This document shows, in pieces, positions 19,424-27,428 of a stretch of DNA of 64,000 nucleotides. Positions within the stretch are counted from its first letter, which is position 1. The number at the start of each line of letters is the position of its first letter. The translations under genes were made by a program, and so were the position numbers. The DNA comes from Pararhizobium qamdonense (lineage in GTDB: Bacteria; Pseudomonadota; Alphaproteobacteria; Rhizobiales; Rhizobiaceae): NCBI RefSeq assembly GCF_029277445.1, contig NZ_CP119568.1, positions 186,001 through 250,000 of the forward strand, written 5' to 3'. The notes under the pieces were generated by a model, which saw only the letters and a list, made by a program, of their open reading frames with translations, did no database searches and was not told the DNA's origin.

Positions 19424-20353
19424 ATGAAAAACAAGGTCATCATCACCTGCGCCGTCACCGGCTCCGTCCACACACCGTCGATGAGCCCCTATCTGCCGGT
19501 CACGCCGGACGAGATCGCCGGACAGGCGATCGCAGCGGCCGAAGCCGGCGCGTCGATCCTGCATCTGCATGCCCGCAATCCCACGGACGGCCGCCCAACC
19601 GCCGATCCCGCCGTATTCATGCAATTCCTGCCGCGCATCAAGCAGGCAACGGATGCCGTCATCAACATTTCCACTGGCGGCAGCTCGCTGATGACGCTGG
19701 ACGAGCGCCTGGCCGCCTCGCTTCAGGCACAGCCGGAAATGTGCTCGCTCAACATGGGCTCGATGAATTTCGGTATCTTCCCGCTCGCCAAGCCCGGCAT
19801 GGAATGGCAGCACGACTGGGAGCCGCAGCTGCTGGAGGCGACGCGCGGCACGATCTTCAAGAACACCTTTGCCGATATCGAAGATATTCTCAAACGGCTG
19901 GGCGAGGGGTGCGGCACGCGTTTCGAATTCGAATGCTACGATGTCGGCCATCTCTATTCGCTGAAGCATTTCTACGATCGCGGGCTGGTGAAAGGTCCGC
20001 TGTTCATCCAGTTCGTGCTAGGAATTCTCGGCGGCATCGGCGCCGATCCCGACAATCTCAGCCATATGAAGCGCATTGCCGACAAGCTGTTCGGCGCGGA
20101 CTATCGCTTCTCGGTTCTGGCCGCCGGCCGCCAGCAGATGCCGCTGATCACCATGGGAGCGGCGATGGGTGGCAATGTGCGGGTCGGGCTCGAAGACAGC
20201 CTCTATCTCGGGCGCGGTGAGCTGGCCAAATCCAATGCGGACCAGGTGAGCCGCATCCGCACCATTCTTGAAGCTCTTTCGCTGGACGTCGCGACCCCCG
20301 GCGAGGCGCGCGCGATGCTGGCGCTCAAGGGCGGCGATCGGGTGGGCTTCTGA
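19424..20353 (+). CDS. Beta-keto acid cleavage enzyme (BKACE; 3-keto-5-aminohexanoate cleavage family)
   Basis: A 309-residue zinc-dependent TIM-barrel enzyme. The family condenses a beta-keto acid with acetyl-CoA to give acetoacetate and the shortened acyl-CoA. H47 and H49 in ILHLHARNP are the zinc histidines, INISTGGSS is the substrate loop, FVLGILGGIGADP the CoA-side loop, and GLEDSLYL supplies the late Glu ligand. Where the founding Kce enzyme has Glu in TGAET, this protein reads TGSVHTPS, a common variant of the family. The stop shares one base with the start of the GNAT gene, so the two are coupled. The actual beta-keto acid is set by the aminotransferase and GNAT beside it; 3-keto-6-acetamidohexanoate is my leading candidate. 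Confidence 0.92.
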   Translation: MKNKVIITCAVTGSVHTPSMSPYLPVTPDEIAGQAIAAAEAGASILHLHARNPTDGRPTADPAVFMQFLPRIKQATDAVINISTGGSSLMTLDERLAASLQAQPEMCSLNMGSMNFGIFPLAKPGMEWQHDWEPQLLEATRGTIFKNTFADIEDILKRLGEGCGTRFEFECYDVGHLYSLKHFYDRGLVKGPLFIQFVLGILGGIGADPDNLSHMKRIADKLFGADYRFSVLAAGRQQMPLITMGAAMGGNVRVGLEDSLYLGRGELAKSNADQVSRIRTILEALSLDVATPGEARAMLALKGGDRVGF

Positions 20354-20865
20354 TGGGAGAGAATTTACACCCGCCCGTGAAAATCCGCGTCGCGGCCGCC
20401 GAGGACGTGCATCTCATCCATGCCGGCCTGCTCATCATCGCCCGGCATCTCGATGCCGAAGGAAAGGTTACGGCGACGCCGGAAGACCTGCGCAAGCATG
20501 GTTTTGGGCGCAAGCCTGCCTTCACCGTTCTGCTGGCGGAATCCGGTGGCGAATTTGCCGGCATGTGTCTGTTTTTCCCAAGCTTTTCCACATGGCGCGG
20601 CTGCACCGGCGCCTATATCCAGGACATTGCCGTTGAAGAACGCTTTCGCGGCACAGGGGTCGGCGTGGCGCTCCTGCGCCACACGGCAGCGCATGTCCGC
20701 GCCGAGGGGGGCCGCTATCTGCGCCTGTCCGTCGAAGCGAAGAATGTCTCGGCGCAGCATTTTTATGAGCGGATGGGGCTTGCCTGGTCCGGCGAGGAGC
20801 GCATTCATGCGGCCTATGGCGAGGCTTTCGAAGCGCTGGCCGGACAGCATGAGAGCGGGGTTTAA
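20353..20865 (+). CDS. GNAT family N-acetyltransferase
   Basis: A 170-residue GCN5-related acetyltransferase. The acetyl-CoA pyrophosphate loop is RFRGTGVGVALL near residues 97-108, preceded by the strand AYIQDIAVEE and followed by LSVEAKNVSAQHFYERMG, the typical C-terminal strand-helix. It shares one base with the BKACE stop and is three bases from the deacetylase gene. An acetyltransferase and a deacetylase in one catabolic operon implies transient N-acetyl protection of an amine: the GNAT would acetylate the terminal amine first, and the deacetylase would remove the acetyl group at the end. Confidence 0.88.
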   Translation: MGENLHPPVKIRVAAAEDVHLIHAGLLIIARHLDAEGKVTATPEDLRKHGFGRKPAFTVLLAESGGEFAGMCLFFPSFSTWRGCTGAYIQDIAVEERFRGTGVGVALLRHTAAHVRAEGGRYLRLSVEAKNVSAQHFYERMGLAWSGEERIHAAYGEAFEALAGQHESGV

Positions 20866-20868
20866 GCA

Positions 20869-21894
20869 ATGAGCATGAAGACATTTTACGCTGAAGAGCA
20901 GGCGAAACACGATCCGAAAATGTTTCTCTCCAGCGGCGCCCCCCAGCCCAATCCGGAACAGCCGGAGCGGATCGCACGGCTTCTCGCAGGCGCAAAGGCG
21001 GCGGGATCCGAGATCGTCAGACCGCGTAATCATGGCCTAAAACCAATCGCCGCTGTGCATACGCCGGAATATCTGGAATTCCTGCAAAACATCTTTCTGC
21101 GCTGGCAGCGCATCGAGGGTGCCTCGCAAGAGGTGATCCCGAATATCCATCCGCTGGCAAGAACCGGCCGCTATCCAGCCTCCGCCGTCGGCCAGGCCGG
21201 TTATCACATGGCCGATACGGCTTGCCCGATCTCGGCCGATACCTGGGGCAGCGCCTGCTGGAGCGCCTGGAGCGCCGTCGAGGCGGCGCAAGCGGTTCTG
21301 GCCGGCGAACGCCATACCTATGCGCTCTGCCGCCCGCCGGGCCACCACGCCTTTGCCGATGTCGCCGGCGGGTTCTGCTTCCTCAACAATTCCGCGATTG
21401 CTGCGCAGCATCTGCTGACGTCGTCGAAACGCGTCGCTATCCTCGATGTCGACCTGCATCACGGCAACGGAACGCAGGGGATTTTCTATGGCCGCAGCGA
21501 CGTGCTGACGGTATCGTTGCATGCCGATCCCGTGCGCTTCTATCCGTTCTTCTGGGGCAATGCCGATGAACGCGGCGAAGGCCTGGGGCTGGGCTACAAC
21601 TACAATCTGCCACTGCCACGCAAGACCGCCGACGCCGGTTTCCTCGAAGCACTCGACGCCGCCAACCGCCGCATCGAAGCCTATGCACCGGACGCGCTGG
21701 TGGTTGCGCTTGGCCTCGACGCCTTCGAAGGCGATCCCTTCGGCGGACTATCCGTTTCCACCCCCGGCTTTGCCCGCATCGCCGAAGCCATCAGCAACCT
21801 CAGCCTCCCAACCGTCATCGTCCAGGAAGGCGGCTATCTCTGCGACGCGCTCGGCGATAACCTGACGTCGTTTTTGACCGGCTTCGGGCATTGA
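20869..21894 (+). CDS. HDAC-superfamily deacetylase, acetylpolyamine amidohydrolase-like
   Basis: A 341-residue zinc deacetylase of the arginase/HDAC fold with the length and architecture of Mycoplana acetylpolyamine amidohydrolase. H159/H160 lie in RPPGHHAFADVAGGFCFLNN, the zinc ligands are D195 and H197 (LDVDLHHGNGTQ) and D284 (LGLDAFEGDP), and the transition-state Tyr is Y323 in QEGGYL. All catalytic residues are present. Members of this group remove acetyl groups from small acetylated amines such as acetylputrescine. The gene is the last of the operon. I infer the substrate is the N-acetylated intermediate made by the neighbouring GNAT, for example 4-acetamidobutyrate or its CoA ester. 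Confidence 0.9.
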   Translation: MSMKTFYAEEQAKHDPKMFLSSGAPQPNPEQPERIARLLAGAKAAGSEIVRPRNHGLKPIAAVHTPEYLEFLQNIFLRWQRIEGASQEVIPNIHPLARTGRYPASAVGQAGYHMADTACPISADTWGSACWSAWSAVEAAQAVLAGERHTYALCRPPGHHAFADVAGGFCFLNNSAIAAQHLLTSSKRVAILDVDLHHGNGTQGIFYGRSDVLTVSLHADPVRFYPFFWGNADERGEGLGLGYNYNLPLPRKTADAGFLEALDAANRRIEAYAPDALVVALGLDAFEGDPFGGLSVSTPGFARIAEAISNLSLPTVIVQEGGYLCDALGDNLTSFLTGFGH

Positions 21895-22044
21895 TGGGTG
21901 GATTGGCGGCGGCATGGGTGAGAGTTCCATAACTTACCTTATCCATTCCGGAGCTGTAGCCGGGTGGATTCCATTTCCAAGTGCGACATCCCGATCGTGC
22001 CGGCCGCTTAGTTCTGGTTTCCGGCGCGGCTTGCCTCAGGCCCG

Positions 22045-22473
22045 TCAGGTCTTGCGCTTGCGGCAGTAGAGTTCCAAGCGGTGGCGGACCAGGTCGTAGC
22101 CGAGTTCTGCGGCGATCTCGGCTTGTAGCTGCTCGATCTTGTCGGAACGGAATTCGATGACCGCGCCGGTGTCGATGTCGATCAGATGATCGTGGTGCGG
22201 CGCATCCGCGGTTTCAAATCGGGCGGTGGCGCTTTCAAAGGCGTGGCGATGCACGACGCCCTGCTGCTGCAGCGCAGACAGCGTTCTGTAGACAGTTGAA
22301 AGCGAAACAGTAGCGTCGATTTCCTTTGCCCGGCGGTGCAATTCGCTGGCATCCGGGTGGTCCTCGGCATTGGCGAGTATCTTCAGGATCGCTGCGCGCT
22401 GACGCGTCACGCGTACGCCGCCGTCCCTCAGCACGCCCTCCAATTCCACAACGCGATTCTGGTTCTGTTTCAT
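22045..22473 (-). CDS. mur: Manganese uptake regulator Mur (Fur family)
   Basis: A 142-residue Fur-family repressor. The N-terminal wHTH includes VTRQRAAILKIL and SLSTVYRTLSALQQQGVV; the metal-binding region has HHDHLIDIDTG (about residues 92-102) and a C-terminal dimer domain, but no CxxC structural zinc pair, as in rhizobial Fur/Mur proteins. In rhizobia this protein senses manganese and represses sitABCD, while iron is handled by Irr and RirA. The gene is divergent from sitA, and a Fur/Mur-type dyad lies in the gap at 22549-22569. The position next to sitABCD makes Mur much more likely than Zur or an iron Fur. Confidence 0.88.
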   Translation of the reverse strand: MKQNQNRVVELEGVLRDGGVRVTRQRAAILKILANAEDHPDASELHRRAKEIDATVSLSTVYRTLSALQQQGVVHRHAFESATARFETADAPHHDHLIDIDTGAVIEFRSDKIEQLQAEIAAELGYDLVRHRLELYCRKRKT

Positions 22474-22548
22474 GGCCGTACACTAAAGCGCTTCATCGTT
22501 AAACGGAAGCCATTTAGCCCAAGCATGACGCGTTTGAAAATAGCCAGT

Positions 22549-22569
22549 TGCGAATGCTTCTCATTTGCA
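22549..22569. promoter_or_regulatory. Mur/Fur box (MRS-type) in the mur-sitA gap
   Basis: TGCGAATGCTTCTCATTTGCA is an inverted repeat with arms TGC(G/A)AATG and CATT(T/C)GCA around a five-base centre, with one mismatched pair. It closely resembles rhizobial manganese-responsive sequences. It lies 55-75 bases upstream of sitA, so Mn-Mur binding there would block the sit promoter. Confidence 0.7.
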
Positions 22570-22623
22570 TTGACTTGTGCAGATCATTCCCGTTATCCTG
22601 CCCGCGTCATCAAGGAGCATGGA

Positions 22624-23529
22624 ATGATCGATCAGACGAGACGGATTATACTGGCTGGAGCAACGGCACTGGCAGTCTTGGCGCTTGCTGCGGGCACCGC
22701 AGCGGCGCAGGAGAAATTCAAGGTGGTCACCACATTCACCGTGATTGCCGATATGGCCAGCAACGTTGCCGGTGACGCCGCAACCGTCCTATCGATCACC
22801 AAGCCAGGTGCGGAAATCCATAATTACCAGCCGACCCCGCGCGACATCCTGAAGGCGCACGACGCCAAGCTGATCCTTTGGAACGGCCTCAATCTCGAAC
22901 TCTGGTTTGAAAAATTCTTCCAGAATTTCGGTGATGTCCCAGGTGTTGTCGTCTCAAAGGGTGTGGAGCCGATGGGCATTGCCGAAGGCCCCTATAGCGG
23001 CAAGCCTAACCCGCATGCCTGGATGTCGCCCGCATCGGCGCTGATCTATGTGGATAATATCCGCGATGCTTTCGTCAAATACGACCCCACCAATGCCGCG
23101 ATCTACCAGGCCAATGCCGAGGCCTACAAACAGAAGATCGGAGCGGCAATCGCGCCCATTCGCGCCGAAATCGGCAAGATCCCTGAAGACAAGCGCTGGC
23201 TGGTGTCGAGCGAAGGCGCTTTCAGCTATCTCGCCCGCGACTTTGGTCTGAAGGAGCTTTATCTCTGGCCGATCAACGCCGATCAGCAGGGCACGCCGCA
23301 ACAGGTGCGCAAGGTGATCGACGCGGTCCGCGCCAACACAATCCCTGTCGTTTTCTCCGAAAGCACGATTTCCCCTGGTCCGGCGCAGCAGGTGGCGCGC
23401 GAGACCGGCGCACACTATGGCGGCGTGCTTTATGTGGATTCCTTGAGCGAGACGGACGGTCCGGTTCCGACCTACATCGACCTCCTGCGCGTCACGTCCG
23501 AAACCATCGCCAAGGGTCTTTCGCAATGA
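22624..23529 (+). CDS. sitA: Manganese/iron ABC transporter substrate-binding protein SitA
   Basis: A 301-residue cluster A-I metal-binding protein of the SitA/PsaA/MntC family that captures Mn(II) in the periplasm. The Sec signal peptide runs to about residue 28 (AAAQEKF). Metal-ligand positions are recognisable: His in EIHNYQPTP, His in NPHAWMSP, Glu in [14 protein letters not shown], and an acidic residue in [10 protein letters not shown] start at ATG 22624 after AAGGAGCATGGA; the open frame extends further upstream but would run through the Mur box. The stop overlaps the start of sitB by four bases. Confidence 0.94.
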   Translation: MIDQTRRIILAGATALAVLALAAGTAAAQEKFKVVTTFTVIADMASNVAGDAATVLSITKPGAEIHNYQPTPRDILKAHDAKLILWNGLNLELWFEKFFQNFGDVPGVVVSKGVEPMGIAEGPYSGKPNPHAWMSPASALIYVDNIRDAFVKYDPTNAAIYQANAEAYKQKIGAAIAPIRAEIGKIPEDKRWLVSSEGAFSYLARDFGLKELYLWPINADQQGTPQQVRKVIDAVRANTIPVVFSESTISPGPAQQVARETGAHYGGVLYVDSLSETDGPVPTYIDLLRVTSETIAKGLSQ

Positions 23530-24476
23530 CCCGTCAGGTTGAAACCGGACCCGGCCAAGAGAAAAAATCCGGGCAGCCAGGCAGCGGCATTCGCGTCTCA
23601 GGCGCAACGGTGACCTATCGCAACGGCCATCGCGCCTTGCTCGATGCGTCCTTCGAAATCCCGACCGGCACCATCACGGCGCTGGTGGGCGTCAACGGCA
23701 GCGGCAAATCGACCCTGTTCAAGGCGATCATGGGGTTTGCGCGGCTGGCGCGCGGCGACATCTCGGTGCTTGGGCTTTCGGTGCCGCAGGCGCTGAAAAA
23801 CAACCTTGTCGCCTATGTGCCGCAGGCGGAAGAAGTGGATTGGAATTTTCCGGTTCTCGTCGAAGACGTGGTGATGATGGGCCGCTACGGTCACATGAAC
23901 ATGCTGCGCATCGCGCGCAAGGCCGATCACGATGCGGTCGAAGCCGCCCTCGCCCGCGTCGGCATGAGCGATTTCCGCAAGCGCCAGATCGGCGAATTGT
24001 CTGGCGGGCAGAAGAAGCGTGTCTTCCTGGCGCGCGCGCTGGCGCAGGATGGCCGCGTCATCCTGCTCGACGAACCCTTCACCGGCGTCGATGTCAAGAC
24101 CGAGGACGCGATCATCCGCCTGCTGATGGGCTTGCGTGACGAAGGCCGGGTGATGCTGGTCTCGACCCACAATCTCGGCAGCGTGCCGGAGTTTTGCGAT
24201 CGCGCGGTGCTACTCAAGAACACGGTGCTGGCCTACGGGCCGACGGAAACCACATTCACCCGGGAAAACCTCGAGCGCGCATTCGGCGGCGTGCTGCGCC
24301 ATTTCGTCCTCGGCGGCAACAGCCTGCACGACGACGCCGATCCACGGCAACTGTCGGTTATCAGCGACGATGAGCGGCCACTGGTCATGTACGGCGCCAA
24401 GGGTCAGATGGTGCCGCAGCCCGCAAAGCCGCAGACTGCAACGCCGAAAACCGGAGCGGAGGTCAACAGACGATGA
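23526..24476 (+). CDS. sitB: Manganese/iron ABC transporter ATP-binding protein SitB
   Basis: A 316-residue ATPase for the SitCD permeases. Walker A VNGSGKST is near residue 57, the Q-loop lies in [20 protein letters not shown] (the metal-transporter variant), the signature is [15 protein letters not shown], Walker B is [12 protein letters not shown], and the switch is STHN. A hydrophilic tail of about 70 residues (ending KTGAEVNRR) extends beyond the core. The start overlaps sitA and the stop overlaps sitC, each by four bases. Confidence 0.94.
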   Translation: MTRQVETGPGQEKKSGQPGSGIRVSGATVTYRNGHRALLDASFEIPTGTITALVGVNGSGKSTLFKAIMGFARLARGDISVLGLSVPQALKNNLVAYVPQAEEVDWNFPVLVEDVVMMGRYGHMNMLRIARKADHDAVEAALARVGMSDFRKRQIGELSGGQKKRVFLARALAQDGRVILLDEPFTGVDVKTEDAIIRLLMGLRDEGRVMLVSTHNLGSVPEFCDRAVLLKNTVLAYGPTETTFTRENLERAFGGVLRHFVLGGNSLHDDADPRQLSVISDDERPLVMYGAKGQMVPQPAKPQTATPKTGAEVNRR

Positions 24477-25333
24477 TCGCCACGCTGATGGAGCCGTTTA
24501 CCTACGGCTATATGCTGAACGCCATGTGGGTGAGCGCACTGGTTGGCGCCGTCTGCGCGTTCCTGTCGTCCTATCTCATGCTGAAGGGCTGGTCGCTGAT
24601 TGGCGATGCGCTCTCGCACGCGATCGTTCCGGGCGTTGCCGGCGCCTATATGCTCGGCCTGCCCTTTTCGCTCGGCGCCTTCTTCTCCGGTGGGCTTGCC
24701 GCTGGCGCGATGCTGTTCCTCAACCAGCGTACCCGGCTAAAGGAAGACACCATTATCGGTCTGATCTTCACGTCTTTCTTCGGTCTTGGCCTGTTCATGA
24801 TCTCTCTGTCGCCAACGTCTGTAAATATCCAGACGATCGTGCTCGGCAACATTCTGGCCATTACACCGGCCGACACCCTGCAGCTTGCCCTGATCGGGGT
24901 GATCTCGCTGATCATCCTGACGGCAAAATGGAAGGACCTGATGGTGACCTTCTTCGACGAGAGCCACGCGCGTTCGATCGGTATCCGCACCACATTGCTG
25001 AAGGTGATGTTCTTCACCCTGTTGTCTGCCTGCACGGTGGCAGCATTGCAGACGGTCGGGGCGTTTCTCGTCATTGCGATGGTGGTCACGCCCGGTGCCA
25101 CCGCCTATCTGCTGACCGACCGCTTTCCCCGGCTGATCATCATCAGCTTGGCGATCGGTGCGTTGACGAGCTTCTTCGGCGCCTATGTCAGCTATTTCCT
25201 GGATGGCGCCACCGGCGGCATTATCATCCTTTTCCAAACGCTGCTCTTTTTCGCTGCCTTCGTTTTTGCCCCGAAACATGGGCTGCTTGCCGCCCGCAGA
25301 CGCACAGCTCAGGCTCTGGAGGTGACCGCATGA
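24473..25333 (+). CDS. sitC: Manganese/iron ABC transporter permease SitC
   Basis: A 286-residue ABC-3 family permease with about eight helices and the conserved segment [20 protein letters not shown] at about 44-63. A cytoplasmic ATPase-contact region lies near [16 protein letters not shown]. The protein is paralogous to SitD next door ([12 protein letters not shown] versus GWSLMGDAISHA), so the two probably form a heterodimer. Translationally coupled to sitB and sitD by overlaps. Confidence 0.94.
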   Translation: MIATLMEPFTYGYMLNAMWVSALVGAVCAFLSSYLMLKGWSLIGDALSHAIVPGVAGAYMLGLPFSLGAFFSGGLAAGAMLFLNQRTRLKEDTIIGLIFTSFFGLGLFMISLSPTSVNIQTIVLGNILAITPADTLQLALIGVISLIILTAKWKDLMVTFFDESHARSIGIRTTLLKVMFFTLLSACTVAALQTVGAFLVIAMVVTPGATAYLLTDRFPRLIIISLAIGALTSFFGAYVSYFLDGATGGIIILFQTLLFFAAFVFAPKHGLLAARRRTAQALEVTA

Positions 25334-26181
25334 TGTCACTCGACATGCTCATGGCCGTCTTCGAATTCCCGTTCATGCGCAATGCGCTGCTGATCTCGGT
25401 GCTGGTGGCGGTACCGACGGCGCTGCTTTCCTGCTTTCTCGTCCTGAAAGGCTGGTCGCTGATGGGCGACGCGATTTCGCATGCGGTCTTTCCAGGTGTC
25501 GTCATTTCCTACATTGCCGGTCTGCCGTTTGCCGTTGGCGCCTTTGCCGCCGGCATGTCATGTGCGCTTCTGACCGGGTATCTCAAGGAAAACAGCCGTA
25601 TCAAGCAGGATACGGTGATGGGCGTGGTATTCTCAGGCATGTTCGGCTTCGGTTTGGTGCTCTACACCAAGATCCAGAGCGATGTGCATCTCGACCATAT
25701 CCTCTTTGGCGACATGCTCGGCATTGGCTGGCCTGATATCCTCCAAACCGGACTGATCGCGCTGGTGACCACCGCTATCCTTGCGGTGAAGTGGCGGGAT
25801 TTCCTTTTGCATGCTTTCGATCCGGCCCAGGCAAAGGCCGTCGGTCTGCCCGTCAACTGGCTGCACTACGGATTGCTCGTCCTTCTTTCGCTGACGATCG
25901 TCGGAGCCCTGAAGGCCGTCGGGCTGATCCTCGCCATCGCCATGCTGATCGCACCGGGCGCCATTGCCTTCCTGATCACCCGGACGATGGGAGTGATGCT
26001 GATTGCCGCTGTCCTCGTCGCAACCGTGGCATCGTTCTTCGGGGTCTATCTCTCGTTCTTCATCGACAGTGCGCCAGCCCCGACCATCGTGCTTCTCATG
26101 ACAATTATCTTCATAGCCGCCTTTATCTGGTCGTCATGGAGGTCCGCCAGCGCAGAGGCGCAGCAAACCATCAGCGAGTGA
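25330..26181 (+). CDS. sitD: Manganese/iron ABC transporter permease SitD
   Basis: A 283-residue ABC-3 permease, the fourth gene of sitABCD. Key segment LKGWSLMGDAISHAVFPGV is near residue 39, and FDPAQAKAVGLPVNWL is the ATPase-contact loop. The start is the first of two consecutive ATG codons at 25330, overlapping the sitC stop; the same frame is open far upstream but that part runs through sitB/sitC in a wrong frame. The gene ends 33 bases from the convergent D-threonine aldolase-like gene, with no clear terminator hairpin between. Confidence 0.93.
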   Translation: MMSLDMLMAVFEFPFMRNALLISVLVAVPTALLSCFLVLKGWSLMGDAISHAVFPGVVISYIAGLPFAVGAFAAGMSCALLTGYLKENSRIKQDTVMGVVFSGMFGFGLVLYTKIQSDVHLDHILFGDMLGIGWPDILQTGLIALVTTAILAVKWRDFLLHAFDPAQAKAVGLPVNWLHYGLLVLLSLTIVGALKAVGLILAIAMLIAPGAIAFLITRTMGVMLIAAVLVATVASFFGVYLSFFIDSAPAPTIVLLMTIIFIAAFIWSSWRSASAEAQQTISE

Positions 26182-26214
26182 TCTTGCGTCATCTTGAGCT
26201 TGCGACGCTGGATT

Positions 26215-27291
26215 TCAAACGATCCTGCCGCGGGCGGCGACGGGCCAGATGGCTGAAATCTCGCCGTTTTCGATGATGTTGACCGCATCGACCAGGTTGG
26301 TGACGACGCAAGCGTGATTGGGGACGATGCGCAGCCGGTCGCCGACTTTCAGGTTGATCGGCCCGTCGCTGACCAGGCGGCCGTGCTCTTCCGAAAGCTG
26401 ATCGATGGCGATGTCGTCGCGGTTAAGCACATGGCCATAGCCCGAGAGACCGAGCAGGTCGGAGGTCAGCGCCTTTGAGCCGGCGTCGATGATGGCGCGG
26501 TTGGCTGCGGGGACGGACACCACGGTTGCCAGCACCGTAAGGGCGCAGTCGTCCCATGTGCAGACGCCGCGCGTCACCAGAGAGCGGTCGTTATAGACAT
26601 AGGTTCCCGGCCGGTATTCGGTCGTCACCGGTGCCTTGGCCGCGTCCATCATCGAGGGTGTGCCGCCCGATGTAATGACCGCCACCGTAATGCCGGCTGC
26701 CTCGATGAACGCCTTGGCGCGGGTCATGAAGGATTCGACGGCGGCCGCATCATTGGCCGGCGGATAGGTCATCAGCCCGCCGAAGACCAGGCCTTCGGCC
26801 TTGGCGATCCGTTGCGCAAGCGTGGCTGCGGCTTCGGGCGTCGGCACGCCGCAGCGGTCAGCCCCGGTATTGCATTCGACCAGTACCCGCAGCGGCTGAG
26901 CTTCCTGCGCAAAGGCGGCGGAGAGGCCGTCGATGACCGTCTCGTTGTCGGCAACGACACTCAGCGTCACCTTGCGTGCAAGCGCTGCGAGATGCGCGAG
27001 CTTTTCGGCGCCGAGAATATTGTAGGTGATGAGAACGTCGCGGATTTCAGCGCTGGCGGCGACCATGGCCTCGGCTTCAGACACCTTTTGGCAGGTCACG
27101 CCGATGGCCCCTGCCCTAAGTTGCATCTCGGCCACCGCCGGCAGCTTATGCGTCTTGATATGCGGGCGGACCTTCAAGCCATGGGCGTCGGCATAGGCCT
27201 GGAAATGATCGATATTGCGCTGGGCGATGTCGAGATCGACCAGGACGGCTGGCGTGCTCACGGTCTGAAACGTCGATGGGGCCTTGCTCAT
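26215..27291 (-). CDS. D-threonine aldolase/D-serine dehydratase-like PLP enzyme
   Basis: A 358-residue fold-type III PLP enzyme with an alanine racemase-like N-terminal barrel. K46 in PHIKTHK is the PLP lysine, GADRCGVP and SGGTPS bind the phosphate, and PNHACVVTNL near residues 328-337 supplies the His and Cys of the divalent-metal site seen in D-threonine aldolase and DSD1-type D-serine dehydratase. The family splits or dehydrates D-beta-hydroxy amino acids. The gene is alone between sitD (convergent) and pobR; a LacI-like palindrome lies upstream at 27325-27340. Exact substrate open. Confidence 0.85.
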   Translation of the reverse strand: MSKAPSTFQTVSTPAVLVDLDIAQRNIDHFQAYADAHGLKVRPHIKTHKLPAVAEMQLRAGAIGVTCQKVSEAEAMVAASAEIRDVLITYNILGAEKLAHLAALARKVTLSVVADNETVIDGLSAAFAQEAQPLRVLVECNTGADRCGVPTPEAAATLAQRIAKAEGLVFGGLMTYPPANDAAAVESFMTRAKAFIEAAGITVAVITSGGTPSMMDAAKAPVTTEYRPGTYVYNDRSLVTRGVCTWDDCALTVLATVVSVPAANRAIIDAGSKALTSDLLGLSGYGHVLNRDDIAIDQLSEEHGRLVSDGPINLKVGDRLRIVPNHACVVTNLVDAVNIIENGEISAIWPVAARGRIV

Positions 27292-27324
27292 GGTGTCTCC
27301 GGATGTCCTGCTATGATCTTGACG

Positions 27325-27340
27325 GAAGCGCTAGCGTTTC
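27325..27340. promoter_or_regulatory. LacI-type palindrome upstream of the D-threonine aldolase-like gene
   Basis: GAAGCGCTAGCGTTTC is a 16-base palindrome with one mismatched pair and the central CG dyad typical of LacI/GalR-family operators (GAAnCGnTnnCGnTTC pattern). It lies 34-49 bases upstream of the start codon. No LacI-family gene is in the window, so a distant regulator would be needed. Confidence 0.35.
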
Positions 27341-27428
27341 CCGCCCGAATTCCTATCCGGCAAAGTTCTGCCCGTCCATGCGCGTCGCGTAAATTGCGGC
27401 GATTGCCATGGACGTCAGTTAAAGCGGC

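Noticed and set aside
20869..21894. HDAC-like gene as a protein or chromatin deacetylase
   Set aside because: The length and architecture follow acetylpolyamine amidohydrolase, and the operon is catabolic, so a small-molecule substrate is more likely.
22045..22473. Iron Fur or Zur assignment
   Set aside because: The divergent sitABCD operon and Mur-type box favour the rhizobial manganese regulator.
24370..26181. 603-residue frame that would fuse extra sequence to SitD
   Set aside because: The first half lies out of frame inside sitB and sitC; SitD starts at 25330 with overlapping stop/start.
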